From Clostridiales bacterium (GTDB lineage: Bacteria; Bacillota; Clostridia; Lachnospirales; WRAX01): a stretch of 7,070 bases of DNA. Within the stretch, counting starts at the first letter, position 1. Each line of letters opens with the position of its first letter. The position numbers and the translations under genes are program-made. This document shows positions 1 through 5,693 of this stretch, piece after piece. The stretch lies in NCBI GenBank assembly GCA_031271375.1, contig JAISVU010000075.1:1-7070 (forward strand), in the 5' to 3' direction. The notes under the pieces were generated by a model that searched no databases, was not told the origin of the DNA, and saw only the letters and a program-made list of their open reading frames with translations.

Positions 1-83
1 GCCATCGCCTTGAGCTTCTTCCAGGCGTGGATGATATTATACCCGTCAACCAGCAGGTAAGCCGTGGAAAATTGCGTGCTCAC
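1..83 (-). CDS. rae1: YacP/Rae1 NYN-domain ribonuclease, N-terminal fragment (cut by window edge)
   Basis: Only the first 27 codons and two extra bases are inside the window. The peptide begins from a GTG whose first bases overlap the rlmB stop (GTGA, 80-83). It reads YLLVDGYNIIHAWKKLKAM from residue 9 onward. A beta strand ending in Val-Asp-Gly-Tyr-Asn is the hallmark N-terminus of the YacP-type NYN (PIN-like) nucleases, and Asp13 would be the first metal-binding acidic residue. In Bacillus subtilis the homologue, Rae1, is a ribosome-associated mRNA endonuclease. The position directly after rlmB matches the conserved Bacillota order. The upstream Shine-Dalgarno is poor (GGGGCGG), so translation probably depends on coupling to rlmB. 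Family assignment rests on a short stretch plus synteny; the rest of the nuclease domain cannot be inspected. Confidence 0.78.
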   Translation of the reverse strand, partial: MSTQFSTAYLLVDGYNIIHAWKKLKAM

Positions 84-829
84 CCGCCCCGCCGCCTGGC
101 TATTTCATACATGATAACCGCCGCCGCCACCGACGCGTTAAGGGAGGTTATGCGCCCCTTCATCGGTATGGCCACAGTGAAATCGCATTTCTCGGTAATC
201 AAACGCCCCAGGCCCCCCCCCTCGCCGCCGACGACAAGCGCGACGGGCCCTTCCAGCGGCGCGTCGTACAGGCTCTGGCCGTCCATCGCCGCCCCGCACA
301 CCCATATGCCCCGCTTCTTCAAATCCTCAATCGTATGTACCAGGTTGCCCACGCGCGCCACCGGCAGGTATTCCACTGCCCCTGCCGAGGCTTTGACCGT
401 CAGCTCCGTTATCCCCGCCGAGCGGCGCTTGGGAACAATACATCCGTGCGCCCCGGCCGCCTCGGCGGAGCGGATGATAGCCCCGAGGTTGCGCGGGTCG
501 GCGACGCCGTCCAGCATGATGATAAAGGGCTCCTGCCCCCGGCTCTTCGCCAGCTCCAGCATGTCCTCAACCGTGCCGTACTCATGGGCCGCGCAAAAGG
601 CGATAACGCCCTGGTGCCTGCCGGTCTTACTCAGCGCGTCCAGCCGCTCCTTTGGGGATTCCGACACCACAATCCCGGCCTCCCGCGCTTTGGCGATGAG
701 CTGGCGGATGGAGCCTTCCTTCTCCCCGGTTTTAACCATGAGCTTGTCTATGGCCCGTCCGCCCCGCAAGGCTTCCAGCACGGCGTTGCGGCCTTCGAGC
801 TGGAGGTTTTCAGGGTTGTCTTCGTTCAT
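80..829 (-). CDS. rlmB: 23S rRNA (guanosine-2'-O)-methyltransferase RlmB (TrmH/SpoU family)
   Basis: This SAM-dependent enzyme of the SPOUT class is expected to 2'-O-methylate the conserved P-loop guanosine of 23S rRNA (G2251 in E. coli numbering). The 249 residues match the family's usual length. Residues 11-20 (LEGRNAVLEA) begin the substrate-binding SpoU_sub_bind domain. Motif 1 is DPRNLGAIIRSAEAAGAHG at 111-129. Motif 2 is VVGGEGGGLGRL at 199-210, and motif 3 is IPMKGRITSLNASVAAAV at 221-238, which together form the trefoil-knot SAM site. The ATG at 827-829 has a strong Shine-Dalgarno, AAAGGAG at 837-843, with 7-nt spacing. The gene starts 25 nt after the hicB-like stop and overlaps the downstream yacP start by 4 nt. 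It belongs to the mrnC-rlmB-yacP run but is separated here from mrnC by the hicB-like gene and repeats. Related TrmH-family enzymes acting on other RNAs cannot be excluded by motifs alone; synteny favours RlmB. Confidence 0.93.
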   Translation of the reverse strand: MNEDNPENLQLEGRNAVLEALRGGRAIDKLMVKTGEKEGSIRQLIAKAREAGIVVSESPKERLDALSKTGRHQGVIAFCAAHEYGTVEDMLELAKSRGQEPFIIMLDGVADPRNLGAIIRSAEAAGAHGCIVPKRRSAGITELTVKASAGAVEYLPVARVGNLVHTIEDLKKRGIWVCGAAMDGQSLYDAPLEGPVALVVGGEGGGLGRLITEKCDFTVAIPMKGRITSLNASVAAAVIMYEIARRRGG

Positions 830-854
830 TTTATTGCTCCTTTAGTTAGCCGTC

Positions 855-1064
855 TTAGTAAATCGCGGGCCTGTATTGCGGTTTTGGAATATCGATACCG
901 TTCGCAAGAGCCGTGTCAAGCCAAGCCGACTTTGCTATCAAAACCTCTTTCAAAGCGGCTTCCGGCGTCTCCCCGAACGCGGAACAGCACGATAAATCGG
1001 GGATGTCCGCGATGTAGCCGTTATCGTCCTCGCTGTAGAAGACGTTAATATGGTAGTCTGACAT
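855..1064 (-). CDS. Solitary HicB-like antitoxin-fold protein
   Basis: This 69-residue protein has the single-domain HicB (RNase H-like) pattern: an N-terminal strand (YHINVFYS), then EDDNGYIADIPDLSCCSAFG, then ETPEAALKEVL, an Ala/Trp helix, and a C-terminal proline-rich tail ending KPQYRPAIY. In complete HicAB modules such proteins neutralise the mRNA interferase HicA. No HicA-like frame with its short double-stranded RNA-binding fold lies within the 310 bp upstream or the 25 bp downstream, so the gene appears solitary. No C-terminal HTH or ribbon-helix-helix DNA-binding extension is present. I place the start at the ATG at 1062-1064, because GGAGGA (1071-1076) is then about 7 nt away. An overlapping GTG at 1065-1067 would add one residue and leave poorer spacing. 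It probably has its own promoter in the repeat-rich gap and may read into rlmB. The function of lone HicB proteins is unclear. Confidence 0.82.
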   Translation of the reverse strand: MSDYHINVFYSEDDNGYIADIPDLSCCSAFGETPEAALKEVLIAKSAWLDTALANGIDIPKPQYRPAIY

Positions 1065-1101
1065 CACTGTTCCTCCATCTTTATATTACAACGTTCAATT
1101 A

Positions 1102-1129
1102 TCATTATGAATTGCTTAACCTTATTCAA
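1102..1129 (-). promoter_or_regulatory. Weak candidate sigma-A-type promoter for the hicB-like gene and rlmB
   Basis: On the minus strand a TTGAAT hexamer (complement of 1124-1129) is followed after 16 bp by TAATGA (complement of 1102-1107), in a distinctly AT-rich patch upstream of the hicB-like gene. The distance to the ATG at 1064 suits a short leader containing GGAGGA. The -10 match is only moderate, and AT-rich DNA often yields such pairs, so this is a prediction only. Confidence 0.3.
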
Positions 1130-1223
1130 ACCTTGTTACCTCTCTTTAAAAAACCGGCCAGCACGATCCTTCGTAAAGCGCGGCATCATTGACGCGCCGT
1201 GATTTGTTGATAATGCCAGCATC

Positions 1224-1347
1224 GGCTCATGGCGGGTAAACCGTAGGGGCGATTATTAATCGCCCGAAATCCGGCGTAACGCGGGCGGTATGACTGTTCG
1301 CCCTATCATCTTAGGCGCATGGCGGGCGAACGCAGTTCGCCCCTACG
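1224..1347. repeat. GC-rich palindromic repeat pair (REP/MITE-like)
   Basis: A perfect 10-bp inverted repeat, CGTAGGGGCG at 1242-1251 and CGCCCCTACG at 1338-1347, bounds a 106-bp unit. Each end carries its own hairpin. One is GGGCGATTA/TAATCGCCC (1247-1255 with 1257-1265). The other is GGGCGAAC-GCA-GTTCGCCC (1324-1342). A weaker third GGGCG/CGCCC stem lies between them (1283-1287 with 1299-1303). A direct repeat of GGC-N-CATGGCGGG precedes both copies (1224-1236 and 1314-1326). The arrangement is that of a duplicated and inverted short palindromic repeat. I cannot tell from one window whether it is multicopy in this genome. Confidence 0.75.
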
Positions 1348-1376
1348 AAGGACGGGCGCTCGCTCCAACGGTTTCC

Positions 1377-1392
1377 ATTATTCATTATTCAT
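1377..1392. repeat. ATTATTC heptamer repeat, copy A, at the mrnC stop codon
   Basis: The 16 bases ATTATTCATTATTCAT comprise two and a bit copies of the heptamer ATTATTC. They are identical to 6651-6666. Read on the minus strand they encode the end of MrnC (Met-Asn-Asn-Glu-stop). The bases flanking the two copies differ on both sides. Confidence 0.85.
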
Positions 1393-1812
1393 TGGCGGCC
1401 GCAGGCCGCCTGTCCCCCAGCAAGCCTCAAACAGCTCCGCGATCCGCTCCGCCTGCCCCAGCAGATAAAGGTACCCGAACAGCGCTTCCACCCCAGTCGC
1501 CCTGCGGTAGTCTATCATACTGGAACTTATTGTTTTCTTTGTGTTTTTTGCGCGCTTTGTGGTTCCGTGGCCTTTTGCGTTGCGGCCACGTTTCATTACG
1601 GCCAGTTCGCTCTCTGTCAAAAACGGCTCAAGCAAGCTGTAGAATCGCGACTGCGCGGCCGCGCTGACATAGTTCTTGGCTTTGCCCATATACTTATCCG
1701 TCGGGGCGTTGCCGCCCAGCACAAGCCGCTCCCTTACCAGCTGCTCAAAGACCGCATCGCCCAGGTAGGCCAGCCCCAGCGGCGAATATCCGCCCGCCTC
1801 AGCCGCGGTCAT
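1378..1812 (-). CDS. mrnC: Mini-ribonuclease III (23S rRNA maturation)
   Basis: Mini-III is a cytoplasmic double-stranded RNA endonuclease made of an RNase III catalytic domain without the RNA-binding domain; in Bacillus it trims 23S precursor termini. Residues 13-23 (GLAYLGDAVFE) hold the catalytic-motif acids Asp19 and Glu23. ESELAVMKRGRNAK at 67-80 and YRRATGVEALFGYLYL at 102-117 (with Glu109) complete the signature. The 144 residues fit the family, but two regions are unusual. About nine extra Lys/Thr/Ser-rich residues separate RGRNAK from YRRATG (residues 81-101). The last dozen or so residues are encoded by a GC hairpin plus the ATTATTC repeat, giving a tail ending PPMNNE. The ATG lies inside the end of cysS (14-nt overlap), so translation should be coupled to it. 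Placement after cysS is the usual Bacillota order. Confidence 0.92.
   Translation of the reverse strand: MTAAEAGGYSPLGLAYLGDAVFEQLVRERLVLGGNAPTDKYMGKAKNYVSAAAQSRFYSLLEPFLTESELAVMKRGRNAKGHGTTKRAKNTKKTISSSMIDYRRATGVEALFGYLYLLGQAERIAELFEACWGTGGLRPPMNNE
1394..1410. repeat. GC-rich hairpin in the 3' end of mrnC
   Basis: GGCGGCC (1394-1400), loop GCA, GGCCGCC (1404-1410) form a perfect 7-bp stem inside the last codons of mrnC. It immediately abuts the ATTATTC repeat. The GCA loop matches that of the hairpin at 1324-1342. It is not followed by a T-run in the transcribed direction, so it is not a standard terminator, though it could stabilise an mRNA 3' end. Confidence 0.7.
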
Positions 1813-3193
1813 AATACCACTTAACGCCGTCGGCGGTGTCCTTCACCGCCACGCCCATTGCTTTAAGTTTATCCCGCAGCTCGTCCGAACGCTTCCAGTC
1901 CTTATCGGCCCTGGCCTTCGCGCGTTCTTCCAATATAGCCTCGATCGCGCTTTCATCGGCGGCCTCGGCCTCCGCAACCAGCTTTATCCCCAAAATGCCG
2001 CCCATCAGCTCCATAGCGCCCAAAAGCGCCGCCGCGCCGCGCTGCACCGCCACCAGCGACAGATTGGCATTAGCGTACTTCACCAGCTCAAACATAGCGG
2101 TTATCGCGTTGGCGGTATTCAAGTCGTCTTCCATCGCCCGTTCAAAGTCATCAACAAACCGCTGCGCTTTATCGGAATCTTCCGGCTCCGCAGTCTCGCC
2201 GTGTTCCTGCGCGGCTTCCTTCAGCGCGGCATAGCCGTTGCGCAGGCGCGCGAGCCCGTTCCCTGCCGCCCGCAGGCTTTCTTGCGTGAACGCGATCGGG
2301 CTTCTGTAATGAACGGACAAAATATAAAACCGCATTACGTCATACCCATAACATTCCGCCAACTCCCGTATCGTATAAAAATTCCCCTCGGACTTGGACA
2401 TCTTCTCCCCGCCGAAGTCGATCATCCCGTTGTGCATCCAATATTTCGCCAGCGGCGCGTTGTTGGCGGCCTCGCTCTGGGCTATCTCGTTCTCGTGGTG
2501 CGGGAAGATAAGGTCGGAGCCTCCGGCGTGTATGTCGGCGGTGTCGCCTATCAAATGTTTAATCATCTGCGAGCACTCGATATGCCAGCCCGGGCGGCCG
2601 CGCCCCCAGGGCGAATCCCAGTAAGGCTCCCCCGGCTTGGCCGGTTTCCACAGCACAAAGTCCCCGGCGTTTTTCTTCCGTTCGTCCACCTCAACCCTGG
2701 CCCCTGATTCCTGATCTTTAATATTCTTCCCCGAGAGCTTGCCGTAATCGTCCTTCGCGGCCGTGTCGAAGAACACGCTGCCGTCCAGCTCGTAACCGTA
2801 ACCGTTGTCAATAATCCGGCCAATCATCGCGATAATGCCGTCCATCTCGTCCGTCACCTTGGGGTAAGCCGTGGCCCGCAGGCAGTTAAGCCCGTCGTAG
2901 TCCGCGAGGGCCTCTTTGATATAGCGTTCGGATATTACCGAAGCCTCCACATGCTCTTCATTGGCTTTCAGGATGATTTTGTCGTCGACATCGGTGAAAT
3001 TCGTATAGTAGTCAACCTTATAGCCCTTGTGCTCCAGATACCTCCTGAGGGTATCGAAGACGACTAAGGGCCTGCCGTTCCCGATGTGTATGAAATTATA
3101 CACCGTGGCCCCGCAGACGTATATTCTGGCGGTTTGCGGCACGGCGGGAATGAATTCCTCTTTGCGTCTGGTCAGCGTATTATATATCTTCAT
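1799..3193 (-). CDS. cysS: Cysteinyl-tRNA synthetase, class Ia
   Basis: This enzyme charges tRNA-Cys with cysteine in the cytoplasm. The 464-residue length is typical. The class I HIGH motif appears as HIGN (residues 36-39, within YNFIHIGNGRP), and KMSKS is present at 264-268 (GGEKMSKSEGNF). The zinc site that selects cysteine is intact: Cys27 (YVCGATVY), Cys207 (WHIECSQM), His232 and Glu236 (FPHHENE). FTDVDDKI (66-73) and HAGGSDL (222-228) are also characteristic. The C-terminal part (about 350-464) is the helical DALR and anticodon-binding region, with KDWKRSDELRDKLKAMGV near the end. The ATG overlaps the ispF stop (ATGA, 3190-3193) and has GGAGG at 3201-3205, 7 nt upstream. Its tail overlaps mrnC. 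In B. subtilis gltX and cysE lie between ispF and cysS; both are absent here. Confidence 0.97.
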   Translation of the reverse strand: MKIYNTLTRRKEEFIPAVPQTARIYVCGATVYNFIHIGNGRPLVVFDTLRRYLEHKGYKVDYYTNFTDVDDKIILKANEEHVEASVISERYIKEALADYDGLNCLRATAYPKVTDEMDGIIAMIGRIIDNGYGYELDGSVFFDTAAKDDYGKLSGKNIKDQESGARVEVDERKKNAGDFVLWKPAKPGEPYWDSPWGRGRPGWHIECSQMIKHLIGDTADIHAGGSDLIFPHHENEIAQSEAANNAPLAKYWMHNGMIDFGGEKMSKSEGNFYTIRELAECYGYDVMRFYILSVHYRSPIAFTQESLRAAGNGLARLRNGYAALKEAAQEHGETAEPEDSDKAQRFVDDFERAMEDDLNTANAITAMFELVKYANANLSLVAVQRGAAALLGAMELMGGILGIKLVAEAEAADESAIEAILEERAKARADKDWKRSDELRDKLKAMGVAVKDTADGVKWYYDRG

Positions 3194-3666
3194 TTATACT
3201 CCTCCAAAAGCACTGCCGCCTGGGCCGACATGCCCAGCCCCTGCCCGGTGAAGCCCAGCCCTTCCTCGGTCGTGGCTTTGATGTTCACCCGGCCCGGCTC
3301 TATGCCCAGCGCGGCGGCGATATTTTTTCTCATTTCCGGTATATGCGGCGCCAGCCTGGGGCGTTCCGCGCACACTACGCAGTCTATATTAATAATGCCC
3401 ATCGATCGGTTTTTCAAGACTTCATTAACCCGCGAAAGCAGCACGATACTCGAAATATCCTTATACGCCGGATCGCTGTCGGGAAAGAGGTTTCCGATAT
3501 CCCCCGCCCCGGCGGCGCCCAGCAGCCCGTCCATAATCGCGTGCGCCAGCACGTCCGCGTCGGAATGGCCCAGCAGCCCCTTCTCAAACGCGATAAGCGC
3601 GCCGCCCAGTATCAGCGGCCTGCCCTCAACCAGTCTATGGACGTCGTAACCCAGCCCTATCCGCAT
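3190..3666 (-). CDS. ispF: 2-C-methyl-D-erythritol 2,4-cyclodiphosphate synthase
   Basis: IspF is the cyclase of the MEP isoprenoid pathway, converting CDP-methylerythritol 2-phosphate to MEcPP and releasing CMP; it works as a zinc-dependent homotrimer. All 158 residues fit the family. The metal ligands Asp8 and His10 are in GYDVHR, and His42 follows the substrate loop LGHSDADVLAH (33-42). DIGNLFPDSDP (56-66) is the signature loop, and KATTEEGLGFTGQGLGM (130-146) is the C-terminal CDP-binding motif. The ATG is one base past the ung stop with GAGG at 3674-3677. It is therefore likely translated from the same message as ung and the hydrogenase-like gene. Its usual partner ispD is not directly upstream; ung occupies that position. 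It is monofunctional, with no sign of an IspDF fusion. Confidence 0.97.
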   Translation of the reverse strand: MRIGLGYDVHRLVEGRPLILGGALIAFEKGLLGHSDADVLAHAIMDGLLGAAGAGDIGNLFPDSDPAYKDISSIVLLSRVNEVLKNRSMGIINIDCVVCAERPRLAPHIPEMRKNIAAALGIEPGRVNIKATTEEGLGFTGQGLGMSAQAAVLLEEYK

Positions 3667-3667
3667 A

Positions 3668-4339
3668 TCAATCCTCTATCTTCCAATTAACCGGCTCAAC
3701 GCCGCTTATCTCAAGGAGCATGTTGCACCGCGAAAAATGCCTGCACCCACAGAACCCGCCGTCGGCGGAAAAGGGGCTGGGATGCGCCGCCGTCAGAATC
3801 CTGTGGTTTTTATTCGTTATAAGGGGCTCCTTTGCCTTTGCGTTCTTCCCCCACATCATAAACACTATCGTTCCGCTCCTGTCATTAAGGAGCTTAAAGA
3901 CATTGTCGGTAAAGAGCTGCCACCCGATATTGGCGTGGCTGTTGGCGGCCCCCGCCCGCACGGTAAGGACGGCGTTCAATAACAGCACGCCCTCCCTGGC
4001 CCATGCCGTCAGCTCCCCGTGGCCCGGCGGGGATATTCCCAGGTCGGCTTGGAGCTCCTTAAAAATGTTCACCAATGACGGCGGTTTCGTCACGCCCCTC
4101 TGAACGGAAAAGGACAGGCCGTGGGCCTGCCCCGGCCCGTGGTACGGGTCCTGGCCCAGGATAACGGCCTTTACGTCTTTGCGCGCCACATAACGCAGGG
4201 CGTTGAAGATATCGTTCATATGCGGATAAACGGTCTGGGTCTTATACTCGTAAGCCAAGCGCTTCCGCATCTCTTTATAATAGTCCTTCTCAAACTCTTC
4301 GCTTAATAACTCCGTCCAGTCGTTGCCCAGGTCAATCAT
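3668..4339 (-). CDS. ung: Uracil-DNA glycosylase, family 1
   Basis: Ung excises uracil from DNA to start base-excision repair. The 223 residues agree with family 1 size. The water-activating motif GQDPYHGPGQAHGLSFSV runs from 62 to 79, with catalytic Asp64. The uracil-stacking Phe is in LSFSV, GVLLLNAVLTV (117-127) follows, and the DNA-intercalation loop HPSPFSA is at 186-192 with catalytic His186. The Cys-rich stretch FCGCRHFSRC near 197-205 is slightly unusual, but its C-G-x-x-H-F-S pattern is the normal helix start of this family. The ATG is one base after the hydrogenase-like stop with GGAG 6 nt upstream, so the gene is probably co-transcribed with the redox module. The next gene, ispF, starts one base after its stop. 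This placement differs from the classical Bacillus arrangement. Confidence 0.96.
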   Translation of the reverse strand: MIDLGNDWTELLSEEFEKDYYKEMRKRLAYEYKTQTVYPHMNDIFNALRYVARKDVKAVILGQDPYHGPGQAHGLSFSVQRGVTKPPSLVNIFKELQADLGISPPGHGELTAWAREGVLLLNAVLTVRAGAANSHANIGWQLFTDNVFKLLNDRSGTIVFMMWGKNAKAKEPLITNKNHRILTAAHPSPFSADGGFCGCRHFSRCNMLLEISGVEPVNWKIED

Positions 4340-4340
4340 A

Positions 4341-5681
4341 TCAGTCTCCAGTCATAGTCTGCGGCATTTTCTTCGCAAGGTCGGCCATTTCCTCCGCCAG
4401 TTCCTTAACCTTCCTGCGCATCATAAAGATACAGTCCTCCACCGGGATGCCGTCAAGAACCACGTCCTCCGCGAAGGCGTTGCAGTTGGGCGCGCCGCAG
4501 GAACCGCAGTCAATATGCGGCAGCTGGGCATATATGGCTTCGATGTCCTCCATATTCTTAATCGCCTCGCCCATGTCCTGGCCGAAGCGCTGGAGATTGG
4601 CCGCGGATATCTTTTTCGTAAGCCGCAGGTTCACCGAGCCTTTGGGGATATCCACCGCCCTGCCGCGATCCGTCGGGATAGAGGCGGCGTTGGCCCGCAC
4701 CTTTTTCAGCACGTTGCGCGCCACATATCCGTTGACGACGGTCAGCGGCCCGCCGACGCAGCCGGACATGCAGGCGTTGGCCTCGATAAAGTCCACGTCG
4801 TCCAGCTGCCCGTCTTCAACCTGCTCCAGCACGCGGATGACATTCTCAAGCCCGTCAACCGCGATAGCGTTCTCTATGCGAGCGTCCGCGCTCTCTCCTC
4901 CCGTCGCGGCCCATCCCATGCCCTCAAAGCTGCGCTGGCAAAGGTCCTCATACTCGGAAGGGTCCAGCTTCGCCATGATGTTCCTCAGCGGCAGATAAAC
5001 GTCCGCAATCGAGATAACCCCGTCCACATCGGACTTTTCCATCCCTATCGGGTACATTGCCGCCGTCGCTTTGGCCGAACAGGGGCTTATGAAGAACACG
5101 CCCACCTCGTCGGCTTTATAACCCTTACGCATTGCCATCCGCCTGGCCGCCGACGCCGCAACGTCGATAGGGGCGGCCACGGGCATTATATTATCCATCA
5201 GCGACGGGAAACGCATCGCCATGAGCCTTATTACGGCTGGGCAAGCGGAAGAAATCATCGGTTTGAGGCGGGCTTCTTCCTTGAGCACCTTCACCGTCTC
5301 CTCTGTCACCATCTCGGCGGCCCTGGACACCTCCAGCACATCGTCGAAACCGATACGCTTGAGGGCCGTCAGAACGGCGTTAATGCTGGTGTTGCGCAGG
5401 AACTGGCTGTAGAGCGACGGAGCCGGAATAACGACCTTGTACTTAAAGCGTTTATCGTTTATGACGTCCAGCCCGTTCGTGACGGCGCGCTTCGCGTGGT
5501 TGCGGCAGACGCGTATGCACACGCCGCAGTCTATGCACAAATTCTCGTCTATCGTCGCCTTTGAGTTGCGTACCCTGATAGCCTCCGTCGGACAGCGTTT
5601 AATACAGTCCGTGCAGCCTATACATTTATCGGGAATCAATTCAACGGAATGGTGCTTTTGCATGGTGTTCATATATCCCAA
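4341..5681 (-). CDS. [FeFe]-hydrogenase-like iron-sulfur protein, group D-like (putative H2/redox sensor)
   Basis: This is a 446-residue soluble protein. N-terminal 2x[4Fe-4S] ferredoxin: Cys20/23/26/30 (CIGCTDCIKRCP) and Cys49/52/55/59 (CIDCGVCIRVCR). Hydrogenase large-subunit domain (about 80-360): L1 is SSACP (144-148), L2 is SPCSAK (199-204), and L3 is NACMSGCVGGP (302-312). Cys147, 201, 304 and 308 match the four H-cluster ligands. Ala146 replaces the proton-transfer cysteine found in catalytic enzymes (Cys299 in Clostridium CpI), and L2 and L3 depart from the MPC...K...E and GGGQ forms. C-terminal [4Fe-4S] domain: C-x2-C-x4-C-x16-C (392-417). This architecture matches my memory of group D putative sensory hydrogenases such as that of Thermoanaerobacter mathranii. 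The start is uncertain: TTG at 5679-5681 has AAGGGGGT upstream, while ATGs at 5672 and 5663 lack a good site. It is followed after 1 nt by ung. H2 sensing is inferred. Confidence 0.9.
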   Translation of the reverse strand: MGYMNTMQKHHSVELIPDKCIGCTDCIKRCPTEAIRVRNSKATIDENLCIDCGVCIRVCRNHAKRAVTNGLDVINDKRFKYKVVIPAPSLYSQFLRNTSINAVLTALKRIGFDDVLEVSRAAEMVTEETVKVLKEEARLKPMISSACPAVIRLMAMRFPSLMDNIMPVAAPIDVAASAARRMAMRKGYKADEVGVFFISPCSAKATAAMYPIGMEKSDVDGVISIADVYLPLRNIMAKLDPSEYEDLCQRSFEGMGWAATGGESADARIENAIAVDGLENVIRVLEQVEDGQLDDVDFIEANACMSGCVGGPLTVVNGYVARNVLKKVRANAASIPTDRGRAVDIPKGSVNLRLTKKISAANLQRFGQDMGEAIKNMEDIEAIYAQLPHIDCGSCGAPNCNAFAEDVVLDGIPVEDCIFMMRRKVKELAEEMADLAKKMPQTMTGD

Positions 5682-5685
5682 TAGA

Positions 5686-5692
5686 CCCCCTT
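5686..5692 (-). promoter_or_regulatory. Ribosome binding site favouring the TTG start of the hydrogenase-like gene
   Basis: AAGGGGG on the minus strand lies 4 nt before the TTG at 5679-5681 and 13 nt before the nearer ATG. The same AAGGGGGT octamer precedes the TTG start of the neighbouring ATPase gene. Spacing is slightly short, so the choice of start is tentative. Confidence 0.5.
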
Positions 5693-5693
5693 A

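Larger units (their letters stand above)
1065..1377. other. Repeat-rich intergenic gap between mrnC and the hicB-like gene
   Basis: This is the only gene-free stretch over 300 bp. It splits what is normally a tight mrnC-rlmB junction. From right to left it holds the inner edge of the ATTATTC repeat at the mrnC stop, the hairpin-bearing GC-rich repeat pair (1224-1347), and a mixed stretch with a weak GCGCG/CGCGC stem (1178-1182 with 1193-1197). Last comes the AT-rich leader of the hicB-like gene. I see no HicA, transposase fragment, tRNA or convincing intrinsic terminator. The short open frames here have no family features or good ribosome binding sites. Confidence 0.7.

Noticed and set aside
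36..39. Loss of the HIGH motif in CysS (HIGN at residues 36-39 of that protein)
   Set aside because: The second histidine is replaced by Asn in many cysteinyl-tRNA synthetases that I recall from Bacillota; zinc ligands and KMSKS are intact, so the enzyme should be functional. Coordinates here are residue numbers, not bases.
27..1048. Plus-strand open frames opposite rlmB and the hicB-like gene
   Set aside because: They are Ser/Pro/Arg-rich shadows of conserved minus-strand genes with no recognisable domain.
1148..1197. Possible intrinsic terminator after mrnC (GCGCG/CGCGC stem, and a CCGG stretch before six Ts)
   Set aside because: The 5-bp stem has a 10-nt loop and no adjacent T-run, and the T-run has no real stem before it; evidence is too weak.
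1065..1377. A missing HicA toxin upstream of the hicB-like gene
   Set aside because: No frame in the gap shows the short HicA fold or its conserved Gly-Ser-His segment; the gap is repeats and AT-rich leader.
4323..5564. Long plus-strand open frame (413 codons) opposite the hydrogenase-like gene
   Set aside because: It is antisense to a clearly conserved protein, is His/Arg-rich with no family motif, and lacks a good ribosome binding site; long antisense frames are common in GC-rich coding DNA.
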